Shown one piece after another: positions 48,654 to 58,034 of a DNA stretch of 64,000 nt. The stretch's first letter is position 1. Every line of letters starts with the position of its first letter. Source of the stretch: Citrobacter farmeri (GTDB lineage: Bacteria; Pseudomonadota; Gammaproteobacteria; Enterobacterales; Enterobacteriaceae). A program made the translations under genes and the position numbers. Location: contig NZ_CP077291.1 in the NCBI RefSeq assembly GCF_019048065.1, positions 1,550,001 through 1,614,000 of the forward strand, in the 5' to 3' direction. The notes under the pieces were generated by a model. It did not search any database, had not been told where the DNA came from, and worked only from the letters and a program-made list of their open reading frames with translations.

Positions 48654-49904
48654 ATGGATATAATGAGAAGTGTTGTGGGTATGGCGGTATTGCTGGTGAT
48701 CGCATACTTACTGTCGGTGAATAAAAAGCACATCAGCTTACGTACCGTGGGCGCTGCGCTGGTACTGCAAATCGCGATTGGCGGGATCATGCTCTATTTC
48801 CCGCCGGGCAAATGGCTGGTCGAGCAGGCCGCGCTGGGCGTGCATAAGGTCATGTCTTACAGCGACGCGGGCAGCGCCTTTATCTTTGGTTCTCTGGTTG
48901 GGCCAAAAATGGACGTGCTGTTTGATGGCGCCGGGTTCATCTTCGCCTTCCGCGTGCTCCCCGCCATTATTTTCGTCACCGCGTTGATCAGCCTGCTGTA
49001 CTACATCGGCGTGATGGGGCTGCTGATTCGCATTCTGGGCGGAATTTTCCAGAAAGCCCTGAACATCAGCAAAATTGAATCATTTGTTGCGGTCACGACG
49101 ATTTTCCTCGGCCAGAACGAGATCCCGGCAATCGTGAAGCCGTTTATTGACCGTCTGAATCGCAATGAATTGTTTACCGCGATTTGCAGCGGGATGGCCT
49201 CGATTGCGGGCTCGATGATGATTGGTTACGCCGGCATGGGCGTGCCGATTGATTATCTGCTGGCTGCCTCGCTGATGGCGATTCCGGGCGGGATCCTCTT
49301 TGCCCGTATTCTGAGTCCGGCAACGGAAGCGTCAAAAGTCACTTTCGAAAACCTCTCTTTCACCGAGACGCCACCCAAAAGCATCATTGAAGCCGCAGCA
49401 AGCGGAGCGATGACTGGGCTGAAGATTGCCGCTGGCGTGGCGACGGTGGTCATGGCGTTTGTTGCGATTATCGCGCTGATCAACGGTATTATCGGTGGTA
49501 TTGGCGGCTGGTTCGGCTATGGCCATGCGACGCTTGAAGGGATCTTTGGCTGGGTGTTAGCCCCGCTGGCGTGGATCATGGGCGTTGACTGGAGTGATGC
49601 CACCCTGGCAGGGAGCCTGATTGGGCAGAAACTGGCGATCAACGAATTTGTCGCTTACCTCAATCTCTCGCCTTACCTGCAGGATGGCGGCACTCTGGAT
49701 GTGAAAACTATTGCCATTATCTCTTTTGCGCTGTGTGGGTTTGCCAACTTTGGTTCTATTGGCGTGGTGGTCGGGGCATTTTCTGCCATCTCCCCTCAGC
49801 GCGCGCCGGAAATCGCCCAGTTGGGTATGCGTGCGCTGGCCGCAGCCACGCTCTCTAACCTGATGAGTGCGACCATTGCCGGGTTCTTTATTGGACTGGC
49901 ATAG
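48654..49904 (+). CDS. psuT: PsuT (YeiM), NupC-family pseudouridine transporter
   Basis: Concentrative nucleoside transporter family, 416 residues. The conserved GQNEIPAIVKP (about 151-161) and TLSNLMSATIAGF near the C-terminus are present. Neighbours psuK and psuG point to pseudouridine uptake. The E. coli paralogue NupX (YeiJ) is very similar and has the same length, so the name rests on context. A REP-like hairpin follows. Confidence 0.87.
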   Translation: MDIMRSVVGMAVLLVIAYLLSVNKKHISLRTVGAALVLQIAIGGIMLYFPPGKWLVEQAALGVHKVMSYSDAGSAFIFGSLVGPKMDVLFDGAGFIFAFRVLPAIIFVTALISLLYYIGVMGLLIRILGGIFQKALNISKIESFVAVTTIFLGQNEIPAIVKPFIDRLNRNELFTAICSGMASIAGSMMIGYAGMGVPIDYLLAASLMAIPGGILFARILSPATEASKVTFENLSFTETPPKSIIEAAASGAMTGLKIAAGVATVVMAFVAIIALINGIIGGIGGWFGYGHATLEGIFGWVLAPLAWIMGVDWSDATLAGSLIGQKLAINEFVAYLNLSPYLQDGGTLDVKTIAIISFALCGFANFGSIGVVVGAFSAISPQRAPEIAQLGMRALAAATLSNLMSATIAGFFIGLA

Positions 49905-49932
49905 CGTGAGTTTGCCGAACGGCGGTTGATGC

Positions 49933-49975
49933 CTTATCCGGCCTGGAGACACACTTCCTGGCCGGATAAGTCGTT
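49933..49975. terminator. REP-like terminator between psuT and yeiI
   Basis: An 11-bp stem CTTATCCGGCC/GGCCGGATAAG (49933-49943 and 49960-49970) encloses a 16-base loop. TCGTTTTT follows on the plus strand. The TTATCCGGCC arm is of the REP/PU type. It separates psuT from the convergent yeiI. Confidence 0.75.
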
Positions 49976-49976
49976 T

Positions 49977-51068
49977 TTACTGGCTTGTTTTTAACAAATA
50001 CAGCGCGTTGTCAGCGGAAAGGGTGGGGTTGTTGATACTGACGCTGGCACGTGACAATGCCGCACAGGCCATCGCAAAATTCGCGCTTTCGCGAAAATCG
50101 CTCCCTTCCAGGAAGCTGTAGATAAGCCCCGCCATGAAACCATCGTCGGCGCCGAAGCTGTCGACCACCGTATGAGCGGGCGGCGTGAGTAAGAATTGCT
50201 CACCGTCTTTCTCACTACAAAATACCGACTCATCTTCCAGACAGACAAAAATCTGCTGAACGCCCTGCTGATGGAGAGCATTGATCGCGTTGAGTCGATC
50301 GGCATCGCTATTGATGGGATGGCCCCATAAGATTTCCAGCTCTTTTTGCGTTGGTTTTAGCGTATGAATGCGCGTAAACCAGGTTTTCACCTTCGTTGCT
50401 TTGAACTCAGAAACGGTATCAATAAACACCGGAATGTCATCCGCCACCGTAAAGACCCACTCGATGGCTTCTGGCGTCAGATTACAGTCCGCCAGCACCA
50501 CGCCAGCGTGGCGGATTAAATCCCGCGAGCTGTTCAGTAACTGCGGCGACAGTTGTTGCAGGATGTGGGTATCGTTAATCGCCAGCACCGTCTCTTCCTG
50601 CTGATTGGCGATAGAGAGGTAGGTTGAGGTGTTATGTCCGTGCAGGCGAATGCAACTGGAGATATTGACGCCCGCCTGACGCGTTTGTTCCAGTAGCGTC
50701 TCACCATAAAAATCGCTGCCGACAGCGGAAATCAGATGGACATCGCGGCCTAACAGGGCGAGGTTATGGGCAATATTGCGGCCCACGCCGCCCGCAGAAC
50801 AGTGAATACTGCCCGGGTTGGACGCGGCCTGTGGGTAGTGGATATCCGCCATACCGCGAATATCCATGTTGATCGCTCCCACGACCACGCAATATGCCTG
50901 TTCGGTGAGGATGTAACCTTTTCCTTTGATCGCCCCTTTACGCATCAGGTCCATAATGTGCGCGGCAACGCGAGAACGGCTGATTTGCAAAATGTCGGCG
51001 ATTTCGTTTTGCTGAATTAACGGGTTGCGGCGCAGAATTTTGAGTATCTGTTTTTCCCTGTCGTTCAT
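49977..51068 (-). CDS. yeiI: YeiI, PfkB-family kinase with N-terminal helix-turn-helix
   Basis: 363-residue protein joining a winged-helix DNA-binding domain (about 1-55, NEIADILQISRSRVAAHI) to a PfkB sugar-kinase domain. That domain has GGVGRNIAHNLALLG and a GADDG motif in place of the usual GAGD. The altered motif (VDSFGADDGFMAG) may affect catalysis. Similarity to PsuK and position opposite psuKGT suggest it senses a nucleoside or sugar and controls transcription. It starts 2 bases after nfo, so both share a transcript. Confidence 0.88.
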   Translation of the reverse strand: MNDREKQILKILRRNPLIQQNEIADILQISRSRVAAHIMDLMRKGAIKGKGYILTEQAYCVVVGAINMDIRGMADIHYPQAASNPGSIHCSAGGVGRNIAHNLALLGRDVHLISAVGSDFYGETLLEQTRQAGVNISSCIRLHGHNTSTYLSIANQQEETVLAINDTHILQQLSPQLLNSSRDLIRHAGVVLADCNLTPEAIEWVFTVADDIPVFIDTVSEFKATKVKTWFTRIHTLKPTQKELEILWGHPINSDADRLNAINALHQQGVQQIFVCLEDESVFCSEKDGEQFLLTPPAHTVVDSFGADDGFMAGLIYSFLEGSDFRESANFAMACAALSRASVSINNPTLSADNALYLLKTSQ

Positions 51069-51070
51069 GA

Positions 51071-51928
51071 TTACGCAACCGCCTTTTCAGTCTGCTGCGC
51101 TTTCAGCCAGGCGATCTCTTCTGCCCAGATGTCGGGGTTGATGGTTTCCAGCACCAGCGGAATACCGTCGAAACGTGCGTCCTGCATGATCCAACGGAAC
51201 GCGTCGTGACCGATGTTGCCTTCCCCCAGGCTGTGGTGGCGGTCGACCCGGCTGCCGAAGGTGCTCTTGGCATCATTCAGGTGCATGCCGCGCAGATACT
51301 GAAAGCCGACGATACGCTCAAACTCGTCAAAGGTTTTTTCGCATTCGGCGGCAGAGCGTAAGTCATATCCAGCGGCGAAAGCATGACAGGTGTCGATGCA
51401 CACGCCGACGCGCGATTTGTCTTCCACGCCATCGATGATTGCGGCAAGATGCTCAAATTTGAATCCGAGATTGCTGCCCTGACCGGCGGTATTTTCAATT
51501 ACTGCAGTGACGCCTTCGGTGCGGGCGAGGGCGATGTTGATTGACTCGGCAATCTTCGCCAGACACTCCTCTTCCGATATTTGCATCAGGTGGCTGCCCG
51601 GGTGGAAGTTAAGCAGGGATAAACCGAGTTGCTCGCAGCGCTGCATTTCATCGAGAAAAGCGTCGCGGGATTTTTCCAGCGCGTCGCTGACCGGGTGGCC
51701 CAGATTGATCAGATAGCTGTCGTGCGGCAGAATCTGGGCGGAAGTGAAGCGGTATTTCTCACAGGCGGCTTTAAAGTCATCGATGATTTGCGTGGTGAGA
51801 GGGGCTGCACGCCATTGACGCTGATTTTTGGTGAAGAGCGCAAACGCGGTTGCCTCGATTTCAGCGGCGCGAATTGCGGCATTTGCCAGCCCGCCCGCTG
51901 CGCTGACGTGTGCTCCGATGTATTTCAT
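51071..51928 (-). CDS. nfo: endonuclease IV, AP endonuclease
   Basis: Zinc-dependent apurinic/apyrimidinic endonuclease, part of the SoxRS response in E. coli. It has 285 residues. Metal-binding motifs of the AP2 TIM barrel are intact: NFHPGSH (His109), ENTAGQGS (Glu145), [13 protein letters not shown] (Asp179, His182), and [12 protein letters not shown] (Asp229, His231). ATG start with SD AGGAG. Its leader carries a 13-bp inverted repeat. Confidence 0.97.
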   Translation of the reverse strand: MKYIGAHVSAAGGLANAAIRAAEIEATAFALFTKNQRQWRAAPLTTQIIDDFKAACEKYRFTSAQILPHDSYLINLGHPVSDALEKSRDAFLDEMQRCEQLGLSLLNFHPGSHLMQISEEECLAKIAESINIALARTEGVTAVIENTAGQGSNLGFKFEHLAAIIDGVEDKSRVGVCIDTCHAFAAGYDLRSAAECEKTFDEFERIVGFQYLRGMHLNDAKSTFGSRVDRHHSLGEGNIGHDAFRWIMQDARFDGIPLVLETINPDIWAEEIAWLKAQQTEKAVA

Positions 51929-51936
51929 TAAAGACT

Positions 51937-52015
51937 CCTGTTAACCCGCCAGATATGGCCTGGAGGATTTGTGTATCCGGAAATTGAATCTTGCCAATCA
52001 TAGCGGGTTAACAGG
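51937..52015. repeat. 13-bp perfect inverted repeat in the nfo upstream region
   Basis: CCTGTTAACCCGC (51937-51949) is repeated in inverse as GCGGGTTAACAGG (52003-52015), with 53 bases between. The pair starts 9 bases before the nfo ATG and lies between nfo and the yeiH stop. It could fold as a long-loop hairpin in an nfo leader or be a paired protein-binding site. Confidence 0.7.
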
Positions 52016-52031
52016 GGCAGGATGTAGCGAA

Positions 52032-53081
52032 TTATGCAATAAGGTGCTGGACCAGGACGTTAATCACGCCACCGCCGACAATCAGCCAGATGAACAACAC
52101 CAGCGCCATTAACAGCGGTTTCGCCCCGGCTTTCTTCAGCGCGCTCACATGCGTTGTCAACCCCAGGGCCGCCATCGCCATTGCCAGCAGTACCGTATCC
52201 AGCGTGACCAGCATGTTCACCGCCGCCTGCGGTAACAGGTGGAACGAGTTGAAAATGGCCACCACGATGAACAGGATGGCAAACCACGGAATAGTGATTT
52301 TGCTTTTTTCCCCACCGCTGGCCGGTGACAGTTGTTTCACTCGTGCGGCCATAAAGATGAGGAACGGAGCCAGCATCATGACGCGCAGCATTTTGGCAAT
52401 CACCGCCGCGTTTTCCGCATCCGGATTGATCGCGTGTCCTGCCGCCACAACCTGTGCAACTTCATGCATGGTGGAGCCAATAAAAATACCGTACGTTTCC
52501 GGGCTAAACCAGTGCGCCAGTAGCGGATACATCGCTGGATAGAGGAAAATCGCCATCGTCCCGAAGATCACCACCGTCGCGACGGCGACCGTGACTTTGC
52601 TGGCCTCGGCTTTCACCACCGGTTCCGTTGCCAGTACTGCCGCCGCACCGCAAATACTGCTGCCCGCACCGATCAACCAACTGGTCTGGCGATCCAACCC
52701 AAACACTTTCTGTCCCAGAAAACAGGCCAACATAAAGGTACTGGACAGCGTCAAAATGTCAATCAGAATGCCGCTGACCCCCACATCAGCAATCTGTGCG
52801 AAGGTGAGGCGAAAACCGTAGAGGATAATCCCCAGTCGTAATAAATGTTGCTTTGCAAACAGGACACCGCCGTCACAGCTTTTCCAGATCTGCGGATAGA
52901 CGGTGTTACCGATCACCATCCCCAACAAAATTGCTAAGGTGAGGGCGCTGAACCCGGCACCTGCCACAGCGGGAATGGAACCACCCCACAAGGCAACCCC
53001 GGTAATTACTGCACTCAGGGCAAGCCCCGGAATAAAATGCCACATTGTTCGATGATGATTCGTTAAGGTGAGTTCTGTCAT
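52032..53081 (-). CDS. yeiH: YeiH, inner-membrane protein of the YeiH/UPF0324 exporter family
   Basis: 349-residue polytopic protein with about ten membrane helices, of the YeiH family annotated as putative sulfate/sulfite exporter. Motif [12 protein letters not shown] near the middle is typical. The ATG at 53081 follows AGGAGAAGG. A longer reading to 53201 overlaps the divergent yeiE and is rejected. Substrate is not shown by the sequence. Confidence 0.92.
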   Translation of the reverse strand: MTELTLTNHHRTMWHFIPGLALSAVITGVALWGGSIPAVAGAGFSALTLAILLGMVIGNTVYPQIWKSCDGGVLFAKQHLLRLGIILYGFRLTFAQIADVGVSGILIDILTLSSTFMLACFLGQKVFGLDRQTSWLIGAGSSICGAAAVLATEPVVKAEASKVTVAVATVVIFGTMAIFLYPAMYPLLAHWFSPETYGIFIGSTMHEVAQVVAAGHAINPDAENAAVIAKMLRVMMLAPFLIFMAARVKQLSPASGGEKSKITIPWFAILFIVVAIFNSFHLLPQAAVNMLVTLDTVLLAMAMAALGLTTHVSALKKAGAKPLLMALVLFIWLIVGGGVINVLVQHLIA

Positions 53082-53139
53082 TGCCTTCTCCTCTTTTATG
53101 GGCAAAAGGTTACGGCGAACTGGCTTAAAAATAAAATTG

Positions 53140-53155
53140 ATTATATATTTATAAT
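53140..53155. promoter_or_regulatory. LysR-type inverted repeat between yeiH and yeiE
   Basis: ATTATA-TATT-TATAAT is a perfect 6-4-6 inverted repeat in a very AT-rich 99-base intergenic region, 25 bases before the yeiE ATG. This is the usual location of a LysR-type autoregulatory site acting on both divergent genes. Confidence 0.45.
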
Positions 53156-53180
53156 TAATCTTTATAAGTGGTAAGCGACC

Positions 53181-54044
53181 ATGCACATCACCCTGCGGCA
53201 ACTTGAAGTATTCACTGAAGTTTTGAAAAGCGGCTCAACGACGCAAGCGTCGGTGATGCTTGCGCTGTCGCAGTCGGCGGTCAGTGCGGCGCTGACCGAT
53301 CTGGAAGGTCAGCTCGGCGTTCAGCTTTTCGACCGCGTAGGCAAGCGACTGGTGGTGAATGAACACGGTCGTTTGCTCTATCCGCGGGCCCTGGCGTTAC
53401 TGGAGCAGGCGGTGGAGATTGAGCAGTTGTTCCGTGAAGACAACGGTGCAATCCGTGTGTATGCCAGTAGCACTATCGGCAACTATATCCTTCCGGGGGT
53501 GATCGCCCGTTATCGCCGTGATTTTCCGGCACTTCCGCTGGAACTCAGCGTCGGTAATAGTCAGGACGTCATTACCGCGGTGCTTGATTTTCGGGTCGAC
53601 ATTGGGCTTATCGAAGGGCCGTGCCACAATACGGAAATCATCTCGGAGCCGTGGCTGGAAGATGAACTGGTGGTGTTTGCTGCGCCATCTTCGCCGCTGG
53701 CGCAGGGACCGGTAACGCTTGAGCAACTCGCTTGCGCCCCCTGGATCCTGCGTGAGCGTGGTTCCGGCACACGGGAAATTGTGGATTACCTGCTGCTGTC
53801 GCACTTACCCAAATTTGAAATGGCGATGGAACTGGGAAACTCAGAAGCCATCAAGCATGCCGTGCGCCATGGGCTGGGAATTAGCTGTCTGTCACGTCGG
53901 GTGATTGAGGAACAACTCCAGGCGGGAACGCTCAGCGAAGTCGCGGTACCGCTTCCGCGTCTGGTGCGTACGCTCTGGCGGATCCATCATCGCCAGAAAC
54001 ACCTCTCCAACGCACTTCAGCGCTTCCTCAGTTATTGCGAATAA
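53181..54044 (+). CDS. yeiE: YeiE, LysR-family transcriptional regulator
   Basis: 287-residue LysR-type regulator with an N-terminal winged helix (about 1-60, [22 protein letters not shown]) and a substrate-binding domain (about 90-285). It is divergent from yeiH, the classical arrangement for a LysR regulator and its target, and upstream of lysP on the same strand. In relatives it has been linked to sulfite tolerance and iron limitation. Slightly shorter than E. coli YeiE (293). Confidence 0.92.
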   Translation: MHITLRQLEVFTEVLKSGSTTQASVMLALSQSAVSAALTDLEGQLGVQLFDRVGKRLVVNEHGRLLYPRALALLEQAVEIEQLFREDNGAIRVYASSTIGNYILPGVIARYRRDFPALPLELSVGNSQDVITAVLDFRVDIGLIEGPCHNTEIISEPWLEDELVVFAAPSSPLAQGPVTLEQLACAPWILRERGSGTREIVDYLLLSHLPKFEMAMELGNSEAIKHAVRHGLGISCLSRRVIEEQLQAGTLSEVAVPLPRLVRTLWRIHHRQKHLSNALQRFLSYCE

Positions 54045-54188
54045 CGCCTCGCAGGGACCGATCGTCTGCCGGGATACGTCCAGGGAGCTATCGGTTCACG
54101 ATTCTCTGCTATTACTTATAATCCGCGGCCAGTCATGAAGGTCTCTTATAACAGCGCATTTGTGCCAGAAGCACGGCGTTTCGTCTGC

Positions 54189-54194
54189 TACAAT
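54189..54194 (+). promoter_or_regulatory. -10 element of the lysP promoter
   Basis: TACAAT lies 35 bases before the lysP ATG and has no good -35 at the normal distance, in keeping with an activator-dependent promoter. ArgP activates lysP in E. coli. No lysine riboswitch-like structure was recognised in 54045-54228. Confidence 0.5.
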
Positions 54195-54228
54195 CGCGCC
54201 TCATTTTTTGGATGGATAGCATTTTCAC

Positions 54229-55698
54229 ATGGTTTCCGAAACTAAAACCACAGAAGCGCCCGCGTTACGTCGCGAACTGAAGGCGCGCCACCTGACGATG
54301 ATCGCCATCGGCGGCTCCATCGGTACCGGCCTTTTTGTTGCGTCAGGTGCCACCATTTCCGCTGCGGGTCCTGGCGGTGCGCTGTTTTCGTATATTCTGA
54401 TTGGCCTGATGGTGTACTTCCTGATGACCAGTCTTGGCGAACTGGCGGCGTATATGCCGGTGTCCGGTTCATTTGCGACCTACGGTCAGAACTATGTTGA
54501 AGAAGGCTTTGGCTTCGCGCTGGGCTGGAACTACTGGTACAACTGGGCGGTGACCATCGCCGTTGACCTTGTGGCGGCGCAACTGGTGATGAGCTGGTGG
54601 TTCCCCGATACCCCAGGCTGGATCTGGAGTGCGCTGTTCCTCGGCGTGATCTTCCTGCTGAACTACATCTCAGTCAGAGGCTTTGGTGAAGCGGAATACT
54701 GGTTCTCGCTGATCAAAGTGGCAACCGTGATTATCTTCATCATCGTTGGCGTGATGATGATCGTCGGTATCTTCAAAGGTACCCAGCCGGTGGGCTGGAG
54801 CAACTGGACGACGGGCGACGCACCGTTTGCCGGTGGTTTTGCGGCGATGATTGGCGTGGCGATGATTGTCGGCTTCTCCTTCCAGGGGACGGAGTTGATT
54901 GGTATTGCTGCCGGTGAATCGGAAGATCCGGAGAAGAACATTCCGCGCGCGGTGCGTCAGGTGTTCTGGCGAATCCTGCTGTTCTATGTCTTCGCCATTC
55001 TGATCATCAGTCTGATCATCCCGTATACCGATCCGAGCCTGTTGCGTAATGACGTGAAAGATATCAGCGTCAGCCCGTTCACGCTGGTCTTCCAGCATGC
55101 CGGTCTGCTCTCTGCGGCGGCGGTGATGAATGCGGTGATCCTGACGGCAGTTCTGTCGGCGGGTAACTCCGGAATGTACGCCTCAACCCGTATGCTTTAC
55201 ACCCTGGCCTGCGATGGCAAAGCGCCACGTATTTTCGCGAAGCTGTCTCGCGGCGGTGTCCCGCGTAATGCGTTGTATGCTACGACGGTGATTGCCGGTC
55301 TGTGCTTCCTGACCTCGATGTTCGGTAACCAGACGGTTTACCTGTGGCTGCTGAACACCTCCGGGATGACAGGCTTTATCGCCTGGCTGGGAATTGCTAT
55401 CAGTCACTACCGTTTCCGTCGTGGTTATGTCATGCAGGGACATGACGTGAAGGATCTGCCGTATCGTTCTGGTTTCTTCCCACTGGGCCCGATCTTCGCG
55501 TTTGTCCTGTGTCTGATCATCACGCTGGGCCAGAACTACGAAGCATTCCTGAAAGATACCATTGACTGGGGCGGCGTAGCGGCAACTTATATCGGTATCC
55601 CGCTGTTCCTGATTATCTGGTTCGGCTATAAGCTGACCCGAGGGACTCGCTTTGTTCGCTACAGTGAAATGCACTTCCCGGAACGAGTGAAGAAATAA
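54229..55698 (+). CDS. lysP: lysine-specific permease
   Basis: APC-superfamily amino acid transporter that imports lysine and acts as co-sensor for CadC in the acid-stress response of E. coli. At 489 residues it equals the E. coli length, with 12 membrane helices. The helix 1 motif AIGGSIGTGLFVASG (about 26-40) is conserved. The N-terminal cytoplasmic tail is as in E. coli. Confidence 0.97.
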   Translation: MVSETKTTEAPALRRELKARHLTMIAIGGSIGTGLFVASGATISAAGPGGALFSYILIGLMVYFLMTSLGELAAYMPVSGSFATYGQNYVEEGFGFALGWNYWYNWAVTIAVDLVAAQLVMSWWFPDTPGWIWSALFLGVIFLLNYISVRGFGEAEYWFSLIKVATVIIFIIVGVMMIVGIFKGTQPVGWSNWTTGDAPFAGGFAAMIGVAMIVGFSFQGTELIGIAAGESEDPEKNIPRAVRQVFWRILLFYVFAILIISLIIPYTDPSLLRNDVKDISVSPFTLVFQHAGLLSAAAVMNAVILTAVLSAGNSGMYASTRMLYTLACDGKAPRIFAKLSRGGVPRNALYATTVIAGLCFLTSMFGNQTVYLWLLNTSGMTGFIAWLGIAISHYRFRRGYVMQGHDVKDLPYRSGFFPLGPIFAFVLCLIITLGQNYEAFLKDTIDWGGVAATYIGIPLFLIIWFGYKLTRGTRFVRYSEMHFPERVKK

Positions 55699-55722
55699 CA
55701 GTAACCGCACAAGTGAAACGAT

Positions 55723-55751
55723 AAAAAACCCCGACATGGTCGGGGTTTTTT
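55723..55751. terminator. bidirectional terminator between lysP and cirA
   Basis: A 13-bp stem formed by A6-CCCCGAC and GTCGGGG-T6 (55723-55735 and 55739-55751) has a 3-base loop and A/T-runs on both sides, ending both convergent genes. Confidence 0.92.
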
Positions 55752-55763
55752 GTTGGGAGAGAC

Positions 55764-57749
55764 TCAGAAGTTGTACGTCAGGCCCACCGTATAGCGACGG
55801 CCATCGAGGATGGTGTCGTAGGTATCATAATCAATCTGTTTATCCAGCGCGTTATACACCCCAGCCGTCACCAGCAGGTTCTTGTTCGCGTTGTAACGCA
55901 GACCGACATCAACCTGGGTATAGGATGGCGTGCCCTGCGACATTGAGGTACGGCTCAGGTATTCAGAGGTTTTACCGCGGAAGTTCAGACGACTCCAGAA
56001 GCCCACGGTTTCAGTCGCCTGCCAGTCCAGCGTAGTGTTAAACATATGCTTTGGCATTTTGTTTAATGGCTTGCCTTCGAATTGACCGCTTTTCTGTTCT
56101 GACTCGGTAAAGGTGTAGTTGGCCGTCCAGTTGAGGTCGCGGGTTATCTTCCAGCCGAACGTCGATTCCACACCGCGCATGTTGGCCTTATCAACGTTCA
56201 CGCGATCGCTGATAAAATCATAGCTTTCACTGCCAATCGTACAGGCCGGATCGGCGCTGCTGTTACAGCGGCGAACTTCGGTAATCTTATCTTTGAAATC
56301 GGTATTGAACAGGGTGATGCCGGCGTTGAGATTGTCGCCGTTATCCCACAGCAGACCCAGTTCTTCGCTCAGGCTCTTCTCTGGTTTCAGATCCGGGTTA
56401 CCAACGATAATGCCATTCAGGCGACCGCCACCCGTGACCTGACCCCAGTTTGCGGAGGACTGACGCAGATCCGGTGCGCGGTAGCCTGCGGAGACGCCGC
56501 CTTTTAAAGTCCATTGATCGCTCAGATGCCAGACGCCATAACCGCGCGGTGTCCAGTTGTCACCGTAGTTTTCGTCTTTATCCATGCGGATCCCGCCGGT
56601 CAGAGTAAAGCTGTCGGTCATCGCCCATTCATCTTCCGCAAACAGTGCCCAGCTCCAGCGAGTCAGTTTATCCAGACCATCTGCCGCTTTCAGTTGGTTG
56701 CCGGTATCGCGCAGTTTTTCATAACGATACTGACCGCCCAGCGTCAGGGTATGGGCGCCGAGGAAGATCTGGTTCTGGTTATTGAAGATCGTGTTGTACG
56801 ACTTCATTTCGCGACCCGGGTTGTTGGTCTCTTCCTGCTGGATATAGCTGGTGGTGTTGAACTCATCGTAATAGCCGCTGTGGGTTAATGAGTAGGTTGT
56901 GTGCTCATAGCGGCTTTCACTTTTTGTGTTTGGCTTACAGGTGCCGTTACGGCAGCTCTCTGCAGCCATTGATTTACCCGGCGTACTGTCGCGATCCTGC
57001 AATTCACGGGCGATATCAAAATCGATATCGTTTTTATCATCCGGCGTAAAGTTGAGAGTCAGACCGCCATTACGCAGGCGTTGCTCATTGTAGCCATTGA
57101 CGATTTGGTCCTCCGCGCGGCGAGACAGTAATCCGGTGACTTTTGCACCCAACAGGCCGTCGATCAGTGGACCTGAAGCATAGGCGTTGGTCTGGAATAA
57201 ATCACCGGAATCGCTGTTTTCCTGGAAGGTGGCGTCGCCGTGCAGAGAGCCGGTCCAGCCTTTGGTGTTAGAGACTTTTTTGGTGATCACGTTAATCACG
57301 CCGCCCATCGCATCGGATCCGTACAGCGATGACATCGGTCCGCGGATGACCTCAATACGCTCGATGGACTCCAGCGGCGGCAGCCAGCCCTGTTCGATCC
57401 CGGAGTTATCGCTGTTCGGACGCGTACCGCGAGTGCTGATGCGTTTGCCGTTCACCAGGAACAGTGTGTACTGCGACGCCATCCCGCGGATGCTGATATC
57501 ACTGCTGCTGCCCCCGCCGGTGACGACAACGCCGGGCACATCTTTCAGCGCATCGGTAACGTCCCGGTAAGCTTTGTCTTCAATTTGCTGCTTTGTGATA
57601 ACCGAAATTGAAGCCGGGGCATTCTGGATTTTCTGCTCAAATCCCGTCGCGGTAACAACAACGGTATCCTGATCGGCAGCATGAACGAGCGATGGGAGGC
57701 ATGCCGCGCTGACTACGACAGCAATAGCCTTAACGTGAGGTATGGTCAT
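55764..57749 (-). CDS. cirA: CirA, TonB-dependent catecholate siderophore receptor
   Basis: Outer-membrane receptor for catechol iron complexes, used by colicin I in E. coli. It has 661 residues (E. coli 663). A signal peptide (ending VHAA near 24) is followed by the TonB box DTVVVTA, the plug domain, and a 22-strand barrel ending in the aromatic LTYNF. A Fur-like site lies upstream. Confidence 0.97.
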   Translation of the reverse strand: MTIPHVKAIAVVVSAACLPSLVHAADQDTVVVTATGFEQKIQNAPASISVITKQQIEDKAYRDVTDALKDVPGVVVTGGGSSSDISIRGMASQYTLFLVNGKRISTRGTRPNSDNSGIEQGWLPPLESIERIEVIRGPMSSLYGSDAMGGVINVITKKVSNTKGWTGSLHGDATFQENSDSGDLFQTNAYASGPLIDGLLGAKVTGLLSRRAEDQIVNGYNEQRLRNGGLTLNFTPDDKNDIDFDIARELQDRDSTPGKSMAAESCRNGTCKPNTKSESRYEHTTYSLTHSGYYDEFNTTSYIQQEETNNPGREMKSYNTIFNNQNQIFLGAHTLTLGGQYRYEKLRDTGNQLKAADGLDKLTRWSWALFAEDEWAMTDSFTLTGGIRMDKDENYGDNWTPRGYGVWHLSDQWTLKGGVSAGYRAPDLRQSSANWGQVTGGGRLNGIIVGNPDLKPEKSLSEELGLLWDNGDNLNAGITLFNTDFKDKITEVRRCNSSADPACTIGSESYDFISDRVNVDKANMRGVESTFGWKITRDLNWTANYTFTESEQKSGQFEGKPLNKMPKHMFNTTLDWQATETVGFWSRLNFRGKTSEYLSRTSMSQGTPSYTQVDVGLRYNANKNLLVTAGVYNALDKQIDYDTYDTILDGRRYTVGLTYNF

Positions 57750-57883
57750 TTTGTCATTCCATTAAACGAGTAAAAACCGCGTGTCATGTAAAAGGCCATG
57801 ACAACTGTATGTGTTTGTCTTTTAAGAACTCTTTGCGGTAAAGAAGCGGGGGGAATTGTACAAAATAATGAATATTTGTAAAT

Positions 57884-57902
57884 ACTAATGATAATTGAAA
57901 TC
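57884..57902 (-). promoter_or_regulatory. Fur box upstream of cirA
   Basis: ACTAATGATAATTGAAATC matches most positions of the 19-base Fur consensus (three NAT(A/T)AT units), in a very AT-rich stretch 135 bases before the cirA ATG. It would repress cirA when iron is plentiful. No other gene is seen in 57750-58003. Confidence 0.65.
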
Positions 57903-58003
57903 ATTTGCGTTTGTTTGATTTATAAAGGAAATTCTTTTAAGTCAACGAGATAGAGGAACGTAAATGTGAGGAGAAAATGAAGAAATCATGGAGAAGTCGA
58001 GAA

Positions 58004-58030
58004 GAAAAAAGGAGGGCGCATTGCCCTCCT
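58004..58030 (-). terminator. terminator of yeiG
   Basis: An 8-bp stem AGGAGGGC/GCCCTCCT (58010-58017 and 58023-58030) with a 5-base loop is followed by T6 on the minus strand, 4 bases after the yeiG stop. Confidence 0.92.
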
Positions 58031-58034
58031 GCGA

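Noticed and set aside
54045..54228. Lysine riboswitch upstream of lysP
   Set aside because: The leader after the probable -10 is about 30 bases, too short for an L-box, and no L-box helices were recognised.
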